From NCBI GenBank assembly GCA_914767715.1, contig OU612069.1, forward strand, positions 25,975,387 through 26,039,386: 64,000 nt of DNA, in the 5' to 3' direction. The notes under the pieces were generated by a model. It ran no database searches and had not been told where the DNA came from. It saw only the letters and a list, made by a program, of their open reading frames with translations. Positions within the stretch are counted from its first letter, which is position 1. The number at the start of each line of letters is the position of its first letter. This DNA is from Membranipora membranacea (taxonomy: Eukaryota > Bryozoa > Gymnolaemata > Cheilostomatida > Membraniporidae). A program made the translations under genes and the position numbers. This document shows positions 48,101 through 58,246 of this stretch, one piece after another.

Positions 48101-51100
48101 CCTGTTAGTTTATCTCAGTGATAGTGCCTGTCACTAAATATCTTATTAGCTATTTCTCTGTCGCTATGCATGTGATTAATGCCAAGCAAGCGATGCACTG
48201 TTAGAGAACTAACAGCTGAAGCCAATGCAACTGTCACTATTTAGTAAAATTCCCCTACTTAGGAAATTCCAGCTGGGAAAACCTACAATGACAACGTATT
48301 CTAGTGCACTAGGGGTGGGCAACTCCAAACTTGGTCGAAAAATAATACCTACCATAGGTCATCATAGCTGCTCGCACACTTCATTTTATTATATATAACA
48401 TATATATATATATATATAAAAATATGCCTTGGATGCACGAATTGATGAAAAGAGTGCAATACCAGCAATGACTTTGTCAATAACAGCGCCGATTAATTGA
48501 ATTATGTGGGACTGCTTTTCAGTTAACTCGATTCCAGGCCTCAGGTAATAGAGCACAGTGCATCTGTTTCCATCTGACATCCCACTTTTAAACAACCCAC
48601 TGAAAAAGAGTACCCAAAGACAGAAAAAAATACTACCTGTAGTTTGCTCTTTCCACCATAGAACTGGTAGCCAGTCTTAATATCAGGACTACAAGTTACA
48701 ACAGCTTCGGGGTTTTATATTTATCCAGAAATCTAATTTTTGCAGAAGTTCTGTGTGTAGCTTATTCTCACAGAGTAAGGATAAGCAGAGGGGACACTTC
48801 AATGATCGTTTTAGTGCCTGCGGTTTTTATCCACTGGGGGAAATTCATCAATCTGGCCACCTGCTAATTTCAGAATATATATAAGTTACAGTGGAGTTTT
48901 GTCATGCAGACATAGCCACATTTGATAGGTCATAATTCATTCTGTATTTATCCCAAAGACTGATTTCTAACTTTTCTGAAATGTCCAATCTTCGAGCTAT
49001 ACATCATATTATTGTCATTTTTTGCTAGGATACATGGGCTATGAGTAATCCAGGTTTTTAAAATGAGTTTTATCATATAGATTTACATAGGGCTTAGGTC
49101 AATGCACAGACATTTCCTAATTTTGATGACCAGCTGTCTATCAATTGTCACATGTAAATCTATATGACAAAAATCATTTCAAAAACCTGGATTACTCTTA
49201 GCCTATGAATCCTAGCAAAAAATGACAATAATATGGTGTATAGCTTGAAGCTTGGACATTCCAGCAAAGTTGGAAATCAGTCTTTAGGATAAATACAGAA
49301 TGAATTATGGCCCATCAAAGGTAGGGATGTCTGCAAGAAAAATGCCATTATAACATATAGAGATAATGAGTTTTTGGCATCCAGCTGTGCACAATTTTCC
49401 CCCAGTGAATCAAAAACCGCAGGCACTATAACGATCATTGAAGTGTCCCCTCTGCTTATCCTTACTCTGTGTTATTCTCCAAGGCCTATTCCTTCTCCCA
49501 GTAACAGTAAGCGCAAAAGAAAGAAGCGACAGTCAGTGGTAATGCGTTAGCCGCAATGTACGTACAGATTGCTGTAGCCAATCCTGCTGCAGACAGTCCA
49601 GCTACCCCTTCAAGATCATACTTTGACTTTTGTGTGAGCATATCTGGTGTTGGGAGGAAATAGGGGTAACCAATATCTTATTGTGCTTCTCTCAAACATA
49701 TTTTTCTGTTTTTTTTTACTTTAGAAAGTTTTGCAATATCTTACTTAATTGATTGATGGAAGAGCAGCCCCAAATAAACATAGCAATCACTCTCTTATTG
49801 TTTATTTTAATAGTGAAACACAATCACGTTTCTATTCATTTCATAGTGCTGCATATCATGTGCCAGATCATGAGGCCACTCCTAAGATAGCTTTAAGTGA
49901 ACACTTTAAATTCTGTGTCAGACTAAGCATCTTTTAGATTTGAATTCACACCTGTTAACACCCACTTACCTAGATTCTGCAAAAATACAACTAGTCCTCC
50001 TGCTTGAGCTGGAGCAAGTGTGGCTGTAAGGTAAACAAAACCATCATCATGATTTCTTTGGTCCCCTCGGCAATCCATCCTTGGGTTTTTCAAAGGCAAG
50101 CTGAACTTAGTCAAATATTGGTTGCTGTGTTAAGGTGATCAAGAACGTGCCTTAACAACATTTGATGCACAGCATATGAAATACTCACAATTTTTTGAAA
50201 TCAATGTGCACCCACCTAGCAGACCACTTAGAGCGACTGCTGCAGCACCGGCAACTACAAGAGCAAGAACTATATAGCCAGTACACCACGTAGGATCACA
50301 TACTCCTTTGTATCCTACAACAAAATAAAAGGCCAGCTGATTGATTGGCTCAACATGCAATAGCCGTCATTGCAAACAACTGCAATTATGTGCATGATTT
50401 TTTCTTCCTCTTCAGACATGAACTTTACTCCACTAAAAGCAGGAAGACTGAACTTGATCTGTAAGCACTTGTCATGTCATCGCAGAAACGTCCTTATAGT
50501 AGTTGAGCATAAAATTGAATCATGAGAATCCTTGAGTGAGACTGTACTACAGATCAAGGATTTTACTAGTCTAAGAGTTTTGACTGCTACTTGTGGGAGT
50601 TTGTGGCATTACATTCTCAAAAGCACTTAAACTAGCTTTTCACCTGTTATGGTCAGATACTTCAGCAAAGTTTATGAGAGTTTAGCAGGATAGGAAACTA
50701 ATGGTTATTTGGAAGAAAAAGGGGGAGACTAATTTGAAAGTTCCGATTGTAAGAAGTTTAGCTTTCATAGACAGCTTTTTTTCGCTATGATTTATTTTTA
50801 GTATATCTGAAGATTTCACTCACCACGACACTCTTTGTCTTCCCATTTACATAATTCTGAGGATGCTACAGTGAGTCGTGCTAACATTGCCATCGATACG
50901 ATGACAATGATAGCTGTTTTGTGGAGCATTATGCTGTTAGGTTCTTGCAAGTAACTACAACAATATAAGAAACTAATGTGTATAGGTTCACAGTGCTGTA
51001 TCCAAATCGCTCACAAAAAAACCTTTGATCGACCCAATTTGCCTTCCTTTTGAGTCCCCACCCCCAGTGAGACACTGGCTCCTAACCAGTAGGCCAACCA

Positions 51101-54100
51101 GTTGACGTAGCCTTATCTCAAAGGCCCAAAAAAAAAAAATGAGCCTCTGATATGAGGCTAAGTTGACTGGGAGGGACCCAAAACTTATATTTTATATTCT
51201 TCCATCTTCGGATCTGACCTGGTCAGAATGCTTCAGCTTGTTGACTGTCGTTATTAGTCTTAAAACATGGTTATCCTCTTCCTGCAAACCTCTACCACAT
51301 TGTTTTACGAGCAATATGTTGTTTAAGTCAAGCAATAACATATCGCAAATAGCTTACATTGGCATGCACAATCGTATCAACCTACAAAAAGTTTCATATT
51401 GTACTGACCGTTCTTTGGTAACTTATGATAGATAACTCTAATGATCATGGGGCATATTTTAGTGCTAAATTACTTATGTCAGAATCCTAATGCAATTTAC
51501 CTACCCAAAAATTATCCAGTTTCCCAGCACTTCAGTTCACTCTCACATCAATGTTGTGCAGACTGCTAATCGATAGAGTTTCTTTGTAATTATATTTAAT
51601 ATTATCAGGTGACCAAAAGCGATCTTTGTTAAACAGGGCTTTGTCATTCCAATTGATTACCGATAAGTTTGGTGTAGTTCAGTTCCTGTATGCACTTGAT
51701 ATTATTGACATAATATTGAGTAGCTGCAGCATTTTCTTGCACTATAATTCATTGCATCGCTTGAGCAGTATTAAACCCTAAACAGTAGAGCCCAACATAT
51801 TGCTATCTACCGTGCTCAAAATTGTCTGCCAGATTATATCGATCAAAGTTGACTGTTGGACCATCAGCGATAATACATTGGCTAAGTGGTCACAATGACT
51901 GGAAAAATATAACATATGTGGCACACTTTTTTAATTCACATCGCTATGAGTTTGAACATGGCCACATAATGTCTTAATAATAAGCCTCCAAATAGTTTGG
52001 TATTTAGAGCTCTGTAGGAGAAGGCTCTCCACAAGAAATATGTAATCAGGATGGAAGAGATTCTCATAAAAGAACTCTGATTTCAATTGCAGCAATGCAT
52101 AAATACTAATTTTTTTACATAAATACAGATTTTATTTCCGTTGAATTAGCTCATAAACGTAAATCTTTCAACCACCAATTTGATATTACAGGATTGATGC
52201 CAAGAGAGTGATAATCCGGGAGGGACATATAGCGGAGAACTTTTACTTCATCCTCTCAGGCTCAGCTATTGTCACTAAGCTGGTAAGAGATGATGATGCA
52301 GGGACTGTTGAGCTCAAGTTTGACAGGATTCTATCTAAGGGAGACACTTTTGGTGTAAGTTCTACAATATCAAAATAGATCTGGCCTAAAATTGAGCTGG
52401 TCTGCGTCTGACCTAAATTCATGTATTTGTGTTGCTCGTCTTACTTGATAAAGAATTCACTAGTCTATCAGAAGTTGCCCCCTCTTTGTCGATGAGGAGA
52501 CAACCGCTGCATATCGTTGTTATAACCTTTAATGGGTGCGATATCTTACAACTGAAGCAGGGAGGGAATTTCTTTTTTCTGCTCATTGTGATAGTATCGA
52601 CAAAGCACCAATACAATTCTCATAGCTGGTTCAAGTGCTTTTCATATGATCATATAAGACCTCAGAATTAATAGTGGCATCTTTTATAGTCGGGTTTTCC
52701 TAATCATGATATAAACTGCTTCACAATACTGTCAATATTCAGCTAAGGAGCAAAGTGAGCCAAAAAGCTACAACTAATTCCGCCTATAAGCATTGACAAT
52801 TTGTTTCCTTGGGAAGTAACCAACCACTTCAGCTCCGACCTTGTAGCGATAGGCTTCATGCCGGGTTAAGGCTTTCAGTGATTGAAGAGTGGCACCAATG
52901 ACTTGGAAACATAGTCATCACTATTATAGTGATGACTATGTTTCCAAGTCATACAACCTCTTCCTAGCACTCACCACGGTGCAGTCATCATATGAATAGA
53001 TGGACAGCCATTATATTATATTATTGACTGTAACAGTTTTCTAATGGTTAAAACAGGAGATGGAGTTACTACACCACTCTAACAGACAAGCTACAGTAGT
53101 GAGTCAGACAGCTATGACTTTACTCACTATTGGTAGAGACAGATTTTTTCAGATATTTATGGCATCAGAAGATGACGAATCACTACCAGACCACATCAAA
53201 TTTCTCAGGTAGATTACTGCTCAAGAAAATATTTTTCATGAGATACTCTAGAGGAGTAAAGTTTACGCTGGAGGAGATTTCAAGCTAGGTAACGTTAAGT
53301 CACCTCTAATCTATACTCTAGCTATCATTTAGGGTAAAACAGACATGAATTGTTTAACTTTGTGCTCAACTGTTTTTGCAATACAATTGAAGAGCTGCAG
53401 TGACATTTTTATAACTGGATTTGTTCACATGTGATATTAATATGAGATAATTGGTATGGCCATGTCCAATGGTATTTAAAAAACTTAGAAATTAGTGCTT
53501 AAAATCCAACGTATCTCACTGCATTGGTTGATGAATGTCAGAATGAACCTCCATATGCGAAACTTTTAATTCAAAATTCTTTTTTCTTTACAGCTCACTG
53601 GAAATAATGAGAGGGTTTCCTATACAAGTGTTGGCTGATAATCCAGAGAAATGTCTGCTCCATTTCTTTAGGTGGGTGACACCAATTCTCTTATTTTTGC
53701 TAATTTAATGAGCTATGAAAGGAAAATATCCCAGAATGCATTGTTATTAGAGGAGTTGTCTTACCTGAGCATGGAGGGAACTCCAGTCAATACATACGAT
53801 CGTTGTTGTCATAGTCTAAGTTCTAACCGATTTATTACAATAACTTTACAATAACAATTACTTAATAGGCAGTGTTTGGGAATGTGAATCCTTGGTTTAA
53901 GATCAACCGTACTGGGTGGTCTAGACCTACACACCGTAAAAATATATTTTATATTCAAATGTAAAAAGAAAAAATTGAAAACCGTTTTCCATCCTAAACC
54001 AATAAAGAACAGTAGTTTATATACCTTATTTGGGTATTTTGCAGGCGTGGTGCTGTTGTGACTGATGATAGTGTTAAGTCTGAATGGCTCTATTTTATTA

Positions 54101-57100
54101 AATCTGGGACCTGCCAAGTGCTGAAGGATCTCAAGGGTCTCAGCCAAAAACAGCTCAAGCAGAACAAAAACAAACTTCCAACAAAGAAATTACCTACAGA
54201 CTTTTCTATGTCTCTCCCAAGACTAGGCAATGGTGCTCAAGGTAAGTTCATACACTGGTTGACTATTTTGTGGCACAATGTGAAAACTAGCAAGAAGTGG
54301 AATAAAAGATGTATTGAAGAAATGGGTAGGAATGTAAACGGAGGGCTGGCTGTTAGGATAAGTAGTGACACTAGACATTCAAAGTGTAACTGCCATCGAC
54401 GCAATACTAAGTGCCGAACTAAACTAAGGGAGCAAAAACTTTTTTATTCTTATGTCAAAATGAAAGTGTAAAATATGTTTAAATGAGATTTTTTACATTA
54501 ATTTTTATGTTTTTTATTTAAATCCGAGATGCCAACAAAATGCAAGTTTTATGCATTTTATCATTTTTATTATACCGAAACCTGTAAGGATGGTCACTTT
54601 TTTATTAAGGTAGCATACCAATGGTTAGAAATAAAGATTACATTATTATTAGTAACTAATTTTCGATCAAGTTTAACAAGATTTCTGATTCCGGTCACGC
54701 ATTGGAATTATTATACTAAACTGCGGCCTTATAGGAAGAGAAAGCTTTTTTCGCAAGAACAACAGTGCAGTTTACATGCATAGATAACCAAATTCTTCAT
54801 TAAAGTTGTACTGATTTATCATTGAATTTTAATTAAATTATTACAGCATCGAGAACTGACACTGGGTTAAAATCACTGGCTCCTCCTAAAGCTAAGACTC
54901 CCCGCCAGAAGATTGTTAGAAAAACTGACACGCCCACAAAAGGAAACAACAATTTCCTTGAGGGTGACTTCCTGTCTAAGCAGGATGACCACTTACCATT
55001 ACTGATGGTAAGTTCACCTTTTTCGATGTAAGTTTCACTTATGACAGAATTTTCACGATTCAGCTACCGACAAGACATTTGAGGTATAATATAAACAAAA
55101 CTACACTGTAATCTTCAGTACAATAATTTTGTAGCAGAACAACACTCTCTATATAAAATCAAACTTTCCCAGCTACATGGATATATATGATTGCTCTCTC
55201 AATCAGGCAGATGAAGTGGATTTGAAAGCTCCTAATATATATTGAGTTCAATTTTATTATAATGCAAACCTTACGTACAAGTGTATGGTGATGACTGACT
55301 GGCTATTTTAAAGATGGAGAAACGCCTTGAAGAGGACAGTTCATTTAAAGAAAGCTATGAACAGATGGTGTCCACTCTGGATATCCCTGTAGAAAGAACA
55401 ACTCCACATCGTACTGCTGCTCGGAACACAAAGCTTAATGTCGGATATACACAGAGTAGATACCCAACACTTACTGTTATCAAGAACAAGAAGAGATCGC
55501 TCAGGGTAAGTCTCTGTCTGTTGTTTGAGTTAATTGTGGGGCTTTTTCTGCATTGTGCCACAGAAAAGTGAAAAGTTTTGGAGAGTAATATGAACATGTA
55601 GATTTGGATAGATAGTTGTGGAGGCCGACCCTACAAAAACTGCGTCAACACCCAAATAGGTCAAAAAAGCTTGGCAACGCATGCCCCGCTGCTCCTGCAA
55701 TCAATTGCGTGATCGTACTCTACCCCCTCCCATAGTTAACTATTGTTGAGCGCGGCTTTACCATTGCTCAACAAGGATATCTCTCCCATATTATATCAAT
55801 CATTCATTCTGAAAATAAATTTTTGATGACTTTGTGCCGTCTGAGCACTTAGACTAGGAATCATCTCAGCTGTAATTGTTGATAAACAGATCTATACAGC
55901 ATTTCTCTTTTGGCAGCCAATCAACACTCCTGCATACGCGATCGAAATCACAAACAGAAAACCCAAGGTGACTTTCCAGGAAGAGACAGAAGACTTGGAG
56001 CAAATGTCAGAAAGAGCGAAGAGTAAAGCTACAGAAGAACAGGAAATCAGCGATGAGCCAATCACAAGCGAGGATTCAGATATGAAATCATCAACAGAGA
56101 ATCTCTCAATCAGTACATTCAAACAGTCTGAGTCAGATAAAGTAAGTGTATTATCGAACTTTCACACAAAAATGCAGATCGAAACCCTGTGAGGCTCTTG
56201 CTGTTTAGTAAGAAACAGAAGAATGGGCTGATCCTAAAGAGGGACGCAAGGTGCCCTAAATCCTCATACTGAGAATGTGATATATCCTAGAAAACTAGAA
56301 TGCATCCTAGAGGTGAGGCCATAGAAGACCTCCGAATCGTGGGTGTGCAGCGAGCTGCCAAAACTGAACTGGCAATAATCGGCCATTGGCAGTGACACTT
56401 TGATCTTAGCCGATGGGCTCTTGCTTAAAAAAATATGATTATCTCTTACATTGTTCTATAACTGCTAATGCAATGATGCGCTCCCAATTGGTGGCTAAAA
56501 AGGTGTAATAAGATAACATTTAATCCAACTCCTACAGTTTAATTGCAGTGGCGGCTGTTTTAACCGAATGATGGACCATACAACACACCAACTACATCAG
56601 TGATTTTTTTAATTTGATACAGTCATCTTCATCACTCAATGTTCTGTCAGGAGTTCATAACTTCTAAGGGATTTAATGTTCAAACTTCAAAATTGCTCCT
56701 TGTTTCAATACTTTTTTGTAGCCGAAATTTCACAAATCCAGCAGTTTTTTGAGTTGTTTCCCGACTATTAAAGATTCATCATGAAATTGTGTCAAACTTA
56801 GAAACATGTCTTTCTTTTTTGTACAGGGAGAACTGCTAGCATTAACCAAACCACAGCTAAGGAGAGAGCCTGTGATCCCAGCTCCAGTTTACGTACAAGT
56901 CGATCTGCTCAAACCACGAGATGTCTTTGTGAGTTACTAAATGTGTGACCATAACAAGTCCTGGTACCTGCAGAATTTACAAAATGAGTAGATTTTGTCT
57001 TAAAGCATCCTGAAAGTAAGATTGAGATTATCAAAGCTGTTTTTTCAGTTTACCAGCTTCGAAATAAGCCTAAAATTTACCCTCTTAAACCCCTAGCAGC

Positions 57101-58246
57101 TGTGTTATGAAGTATTGAGGTCGACCCTGTCAATATTCGCTTGTGAGATCAGAAAGCCATCAGGCGAGGTCATTTGTGTCTGTAAGCTTTAATTTTCACT
57201 GAGGGGGACAACTCATGCTTTAAATTTATATATATACATTTATAATCTATGTCAATCATGTCTGACAGCATCAGACGCTCAACATTGTAATAGCTATGTA
57301 TTTTATCCTTTTTTCTAACACAGGGACTGGCAAATATAAAATTTGATGACTTCATGGAGAACAAAAGTCTGGCTGTCAGCCTAGTAAGTTAGTCTGATAT
57401 CAAATGAAAAAGTTCTTTGCATGTGATAACCTGCATCGTTGCTAATGACAAAAGAGCCTGCAAACTATCTTGTGTCAGTTTTTTGCTGAGTAGCAGCCCT
57501 ACTTTTTTGAGTTTGATAATGATTGATTGATAGCTTTGGAACCAAATCGACACTTAAAGTCATAACTAGTATGCTCATCACCTTTTCATTTTTTTGAGCA
57601 GGCAACATTCCATTTCCCTTTCCTCAGATAATTATAGTCAGTGATGGGTGATTGTGAGGAATCGCTGAACTGAGTATTCTTTCATTCATTTCCTTGTTAT
57701 TGTGCCTTTAGGTAAGTCGAGGAGCTGAGTGTATTATGGTTGAGAAGAATTTCTTTATAGAGCACGCCACACAGGAGGTTAAACACCAGGTGATGTCACT
57801 GGTACGACCTTATCCTGACCTTGATGTATTACAGGGTAAGTGATGTGATAAAGTATAATCATTGTCTCCTTGGTCATCACTTGATTTGCTTGCTGCCAGT
57901 AGAAAACTCATCCAGATCTAATGCCTTTTTTTATAGGGGAACAATGAAGGAAGCTTTATTAGCATCAATATCATTCTCTATTTAAACTATTATTATCAAA
58001 TAAACATGGAAAATACATGGAAATAGTAAAGAATAACTTGTCAAAAGTCAGTGAGTGTTAGTGAATTTACTAGGTCTATGTCCATCAGGGAATCTAGAGG
58101 ACTAAGCCTGATTTATGATTGCAGGTAATCTAGAGATAAAAGCCGGCTGGGAGAATTATCGAGAGACTGTACTGAGACACTCACATGATCGAGTGTCAGA
58201 GAAGAAAGCTGTGATCAGAAATACTACATTCTCTGTCGTAATTTGA
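39127..58246 (+). CDS. CNBD2: CNBD2-like protein with two cyclic-nucleotide-binding-like domains
   Basis: Seventeen exons join in phase to 950 residues: 39127-39217, 39766-39998, 41645-42232, 42805-42878, 43618-43744, 44728-44891, 52192-52354, 53057-53208, 53594-53671, 54045-54241, 54847-55007, 55314-55505, 55917-56141, 56827-56928, 57324-57383, 57712-57835, 58125-58246. The N-terminal ~300 residues are basic and disordered, followed by the helix VVHFRKIVRFVIVFMKW. Domain 1 (about 430-530) has VIIREGHIAENFYFILSGSA and a phosphate-binding cassette FGEMELLHHSNRQATV that keeps the Gly-Glu and the Arg needed for cyclic-nucleotide phosphate. Domain 2 (FFRRGAVVTDDSVKSEWLYF) has beta strands but no visible cassette. 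The C-terminal half is charged. Mammalian CNBD2 binds cAMP and serves spermatogenesis. Intron 6 (44892-52191) carries two antisense genes. Confidence 0.85.
40312..40555 (+). mobile_element. U2 snRNA-headed SINE (copy 2)
   Basis: Starts GTTTCTCGGCCTATCGGCTA then AGATCAAAG. The body matches copies 1 and 3 throughout (GCCGATTAGTGCCAGTTCAG; TTTTCTAGGATGTATCACAT). The 3' end carries a tandem duplication of CAATCTTCTGTTTCTGAGGA plus AACAG. It lies in intron 2 of the CNBD2-like gene. Confidence 0.75.
42235..42294. repeat. 27-bp direct repeat over the exon 3 donor
   Basis: AGGTCATAGGCACAGCGTAG followed by TTAGATA occurs at 42235-42261 and again at 42268-42294. The first copy starts inside the donor (GAA|GTAGGT at 42233). 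Reading through the donor gives a TAG at 42260-42262. Just downstream at 42895-42950 a 17-bp unit (ATATAAAAACTGTATT) repeats three times. Confidence 0.8.
44367..44481 (+). mobile_element. tRNA-like SINE head with an inverted copy of its 5' end
   Basis: 44392-44481 is tRNA-like: GGGGTGGTGAGATTGTGCAA, then TCGGTTAGCACA (A-box/D-arm) and GGTTTGAGTCC (B box). Directly before it CTAACCGATTGCATCATCTT ACCA is the inverted complement of TGGTGAGATTGTGCAATCGG TTAG, giving a 24-base-arm hairpin at 44367-44419. It lies in intron 5 of the CNBD2-like gene. Confidence 0.6.
45468..47718 (-). CDS. ISG12/IFI6-IFI27-like protein A
   Basis: Four exons 47718-47595, 46849-46694, 46453-46340 and 45610-45468, all joined in phase 1, give 178 residues (start could also be the Met at 47688). 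A signal peptide (MTLNVILIGLIAIAASTQS) is followed by a small Cys module C-S-W-S-D-E-E-C then GYQRKC. Next comes a Gly/Ala-rich helix (GIIGVLVTAGFATGVGGAIG) and the ISG12 core: FGFLPAGIKAGSFAAWLQSS … AGSLFAYLQSLGAKGLGG, matching the vertebrate 'AGFT..GIAAGS.AA..MS … AGSLVATLQS.GA.GLS' pattern. The tail is KLFDLTCYWEK. Vertebrate relatives are small interferon-induced membrane proteins of mitochondria/ER acting in apoptosis and antiviral defence; the role here is unknown. It lies inside intron 6 of the CNBD2-like gene on the opposite strand. Confidence 0.85.
45896..45915. repeat. poly-C run of 20
   Basis: Uninterrupted C run. Similar G runs occur at about 43276-43287 and 47831-47847. Such runs are often mis-sized in assemblies. 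Confidence 0.9.
48769..49471. mobile_element. 703-bp fold-back transposon with 7-bp target duplication
   Basis: The two halves are near-complementary across about 340 bases each (left from CACAGAGTAAGGATAAGCAG, right ending with its complement), with a small centre near 49125. Flanks TTATTCT at 48762-48768 and 49472-49478 are identical. No ORF. The TIR and the duplication length equal those of the 52-bp element at 27424-27475. On the minus strand it falls in the 3' UTR of ISG12-like gene B. Confidence 0.85.
49486..50929 (-). CDS. ISG12/IFI6-IFI27-like protein B, shortened core
   Basis: Exons 50929-50824, 50314-50216, 50023-49970 and 49607-49486 join in phase 1 to 126 residues. Using a second in-phase donor after 50189 gives 135. 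Signal peptide (MLHKTAIIVIVSMAMLARLT), Cys module C-K-W-E-D-K-E-C then GYKGVC, and a Gly/Ala helix (IVLALVVAGAAAVALSGLLG). Exon 3 encodes only ATLAPAQAGGLVVFLQNL, about half of the 38-residue exon of A and C: the FGFLPAGIKAGSFAAWLQ part is absent. Exon 4 gives GVAGLSAAGLATAICTYIAA and ends CYWEKE. Weak pyrimidine tract before exon 4. The long fold-back element begins 14 bases past the stop. Confidence 0.75.
51043..51110 (-). mobile_element. degenerate tRNA-like SINE head
   Basis: On the minus strand CTACGTCAACTGGTTGGCCT ACTGGTTAGGAGCC looks like a D-arm/A-box, and GGGGACTCAAA a degraded B box, 40 bases later. A run of A (51128-51139) lies on the plus strand at the other side. Not a functional tRNA. 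Confidence 0.4.
52898..52952. repeat. perfect 55-bp palindrome
   Basis: Two 27-base arms (ATGACTTGGAAACATAGTCA TCACTAT and exact complement) around a single T. No direct repeats flank it. It lies in intron 7 of the CNBD2-like gene. Confidence 0.9.
56197..56419 (-). mobile_element. U2 snRNA-headed SINE (copy 3)
   Basis: On the minus strand it begins GCCCATCGGCTAAGATCAAA G, lacking the first few U2 bases, and matches copies 1 and 2 across the whole body to the terminal stem-loop CTGTTTCTTACTAAACAG. It lies in intron 13 of the CNBD2-like gene. Confidence 0.7.

Noticed and set aside
1268-51110. tRNA genes at the tRNA-like heads (1268-1338, 25972-26036, 44392-44481, 51043-51110)
   Set aside because: A and B boxes are present but acceptor stems do not pair and bodies continue as SINE sequence.
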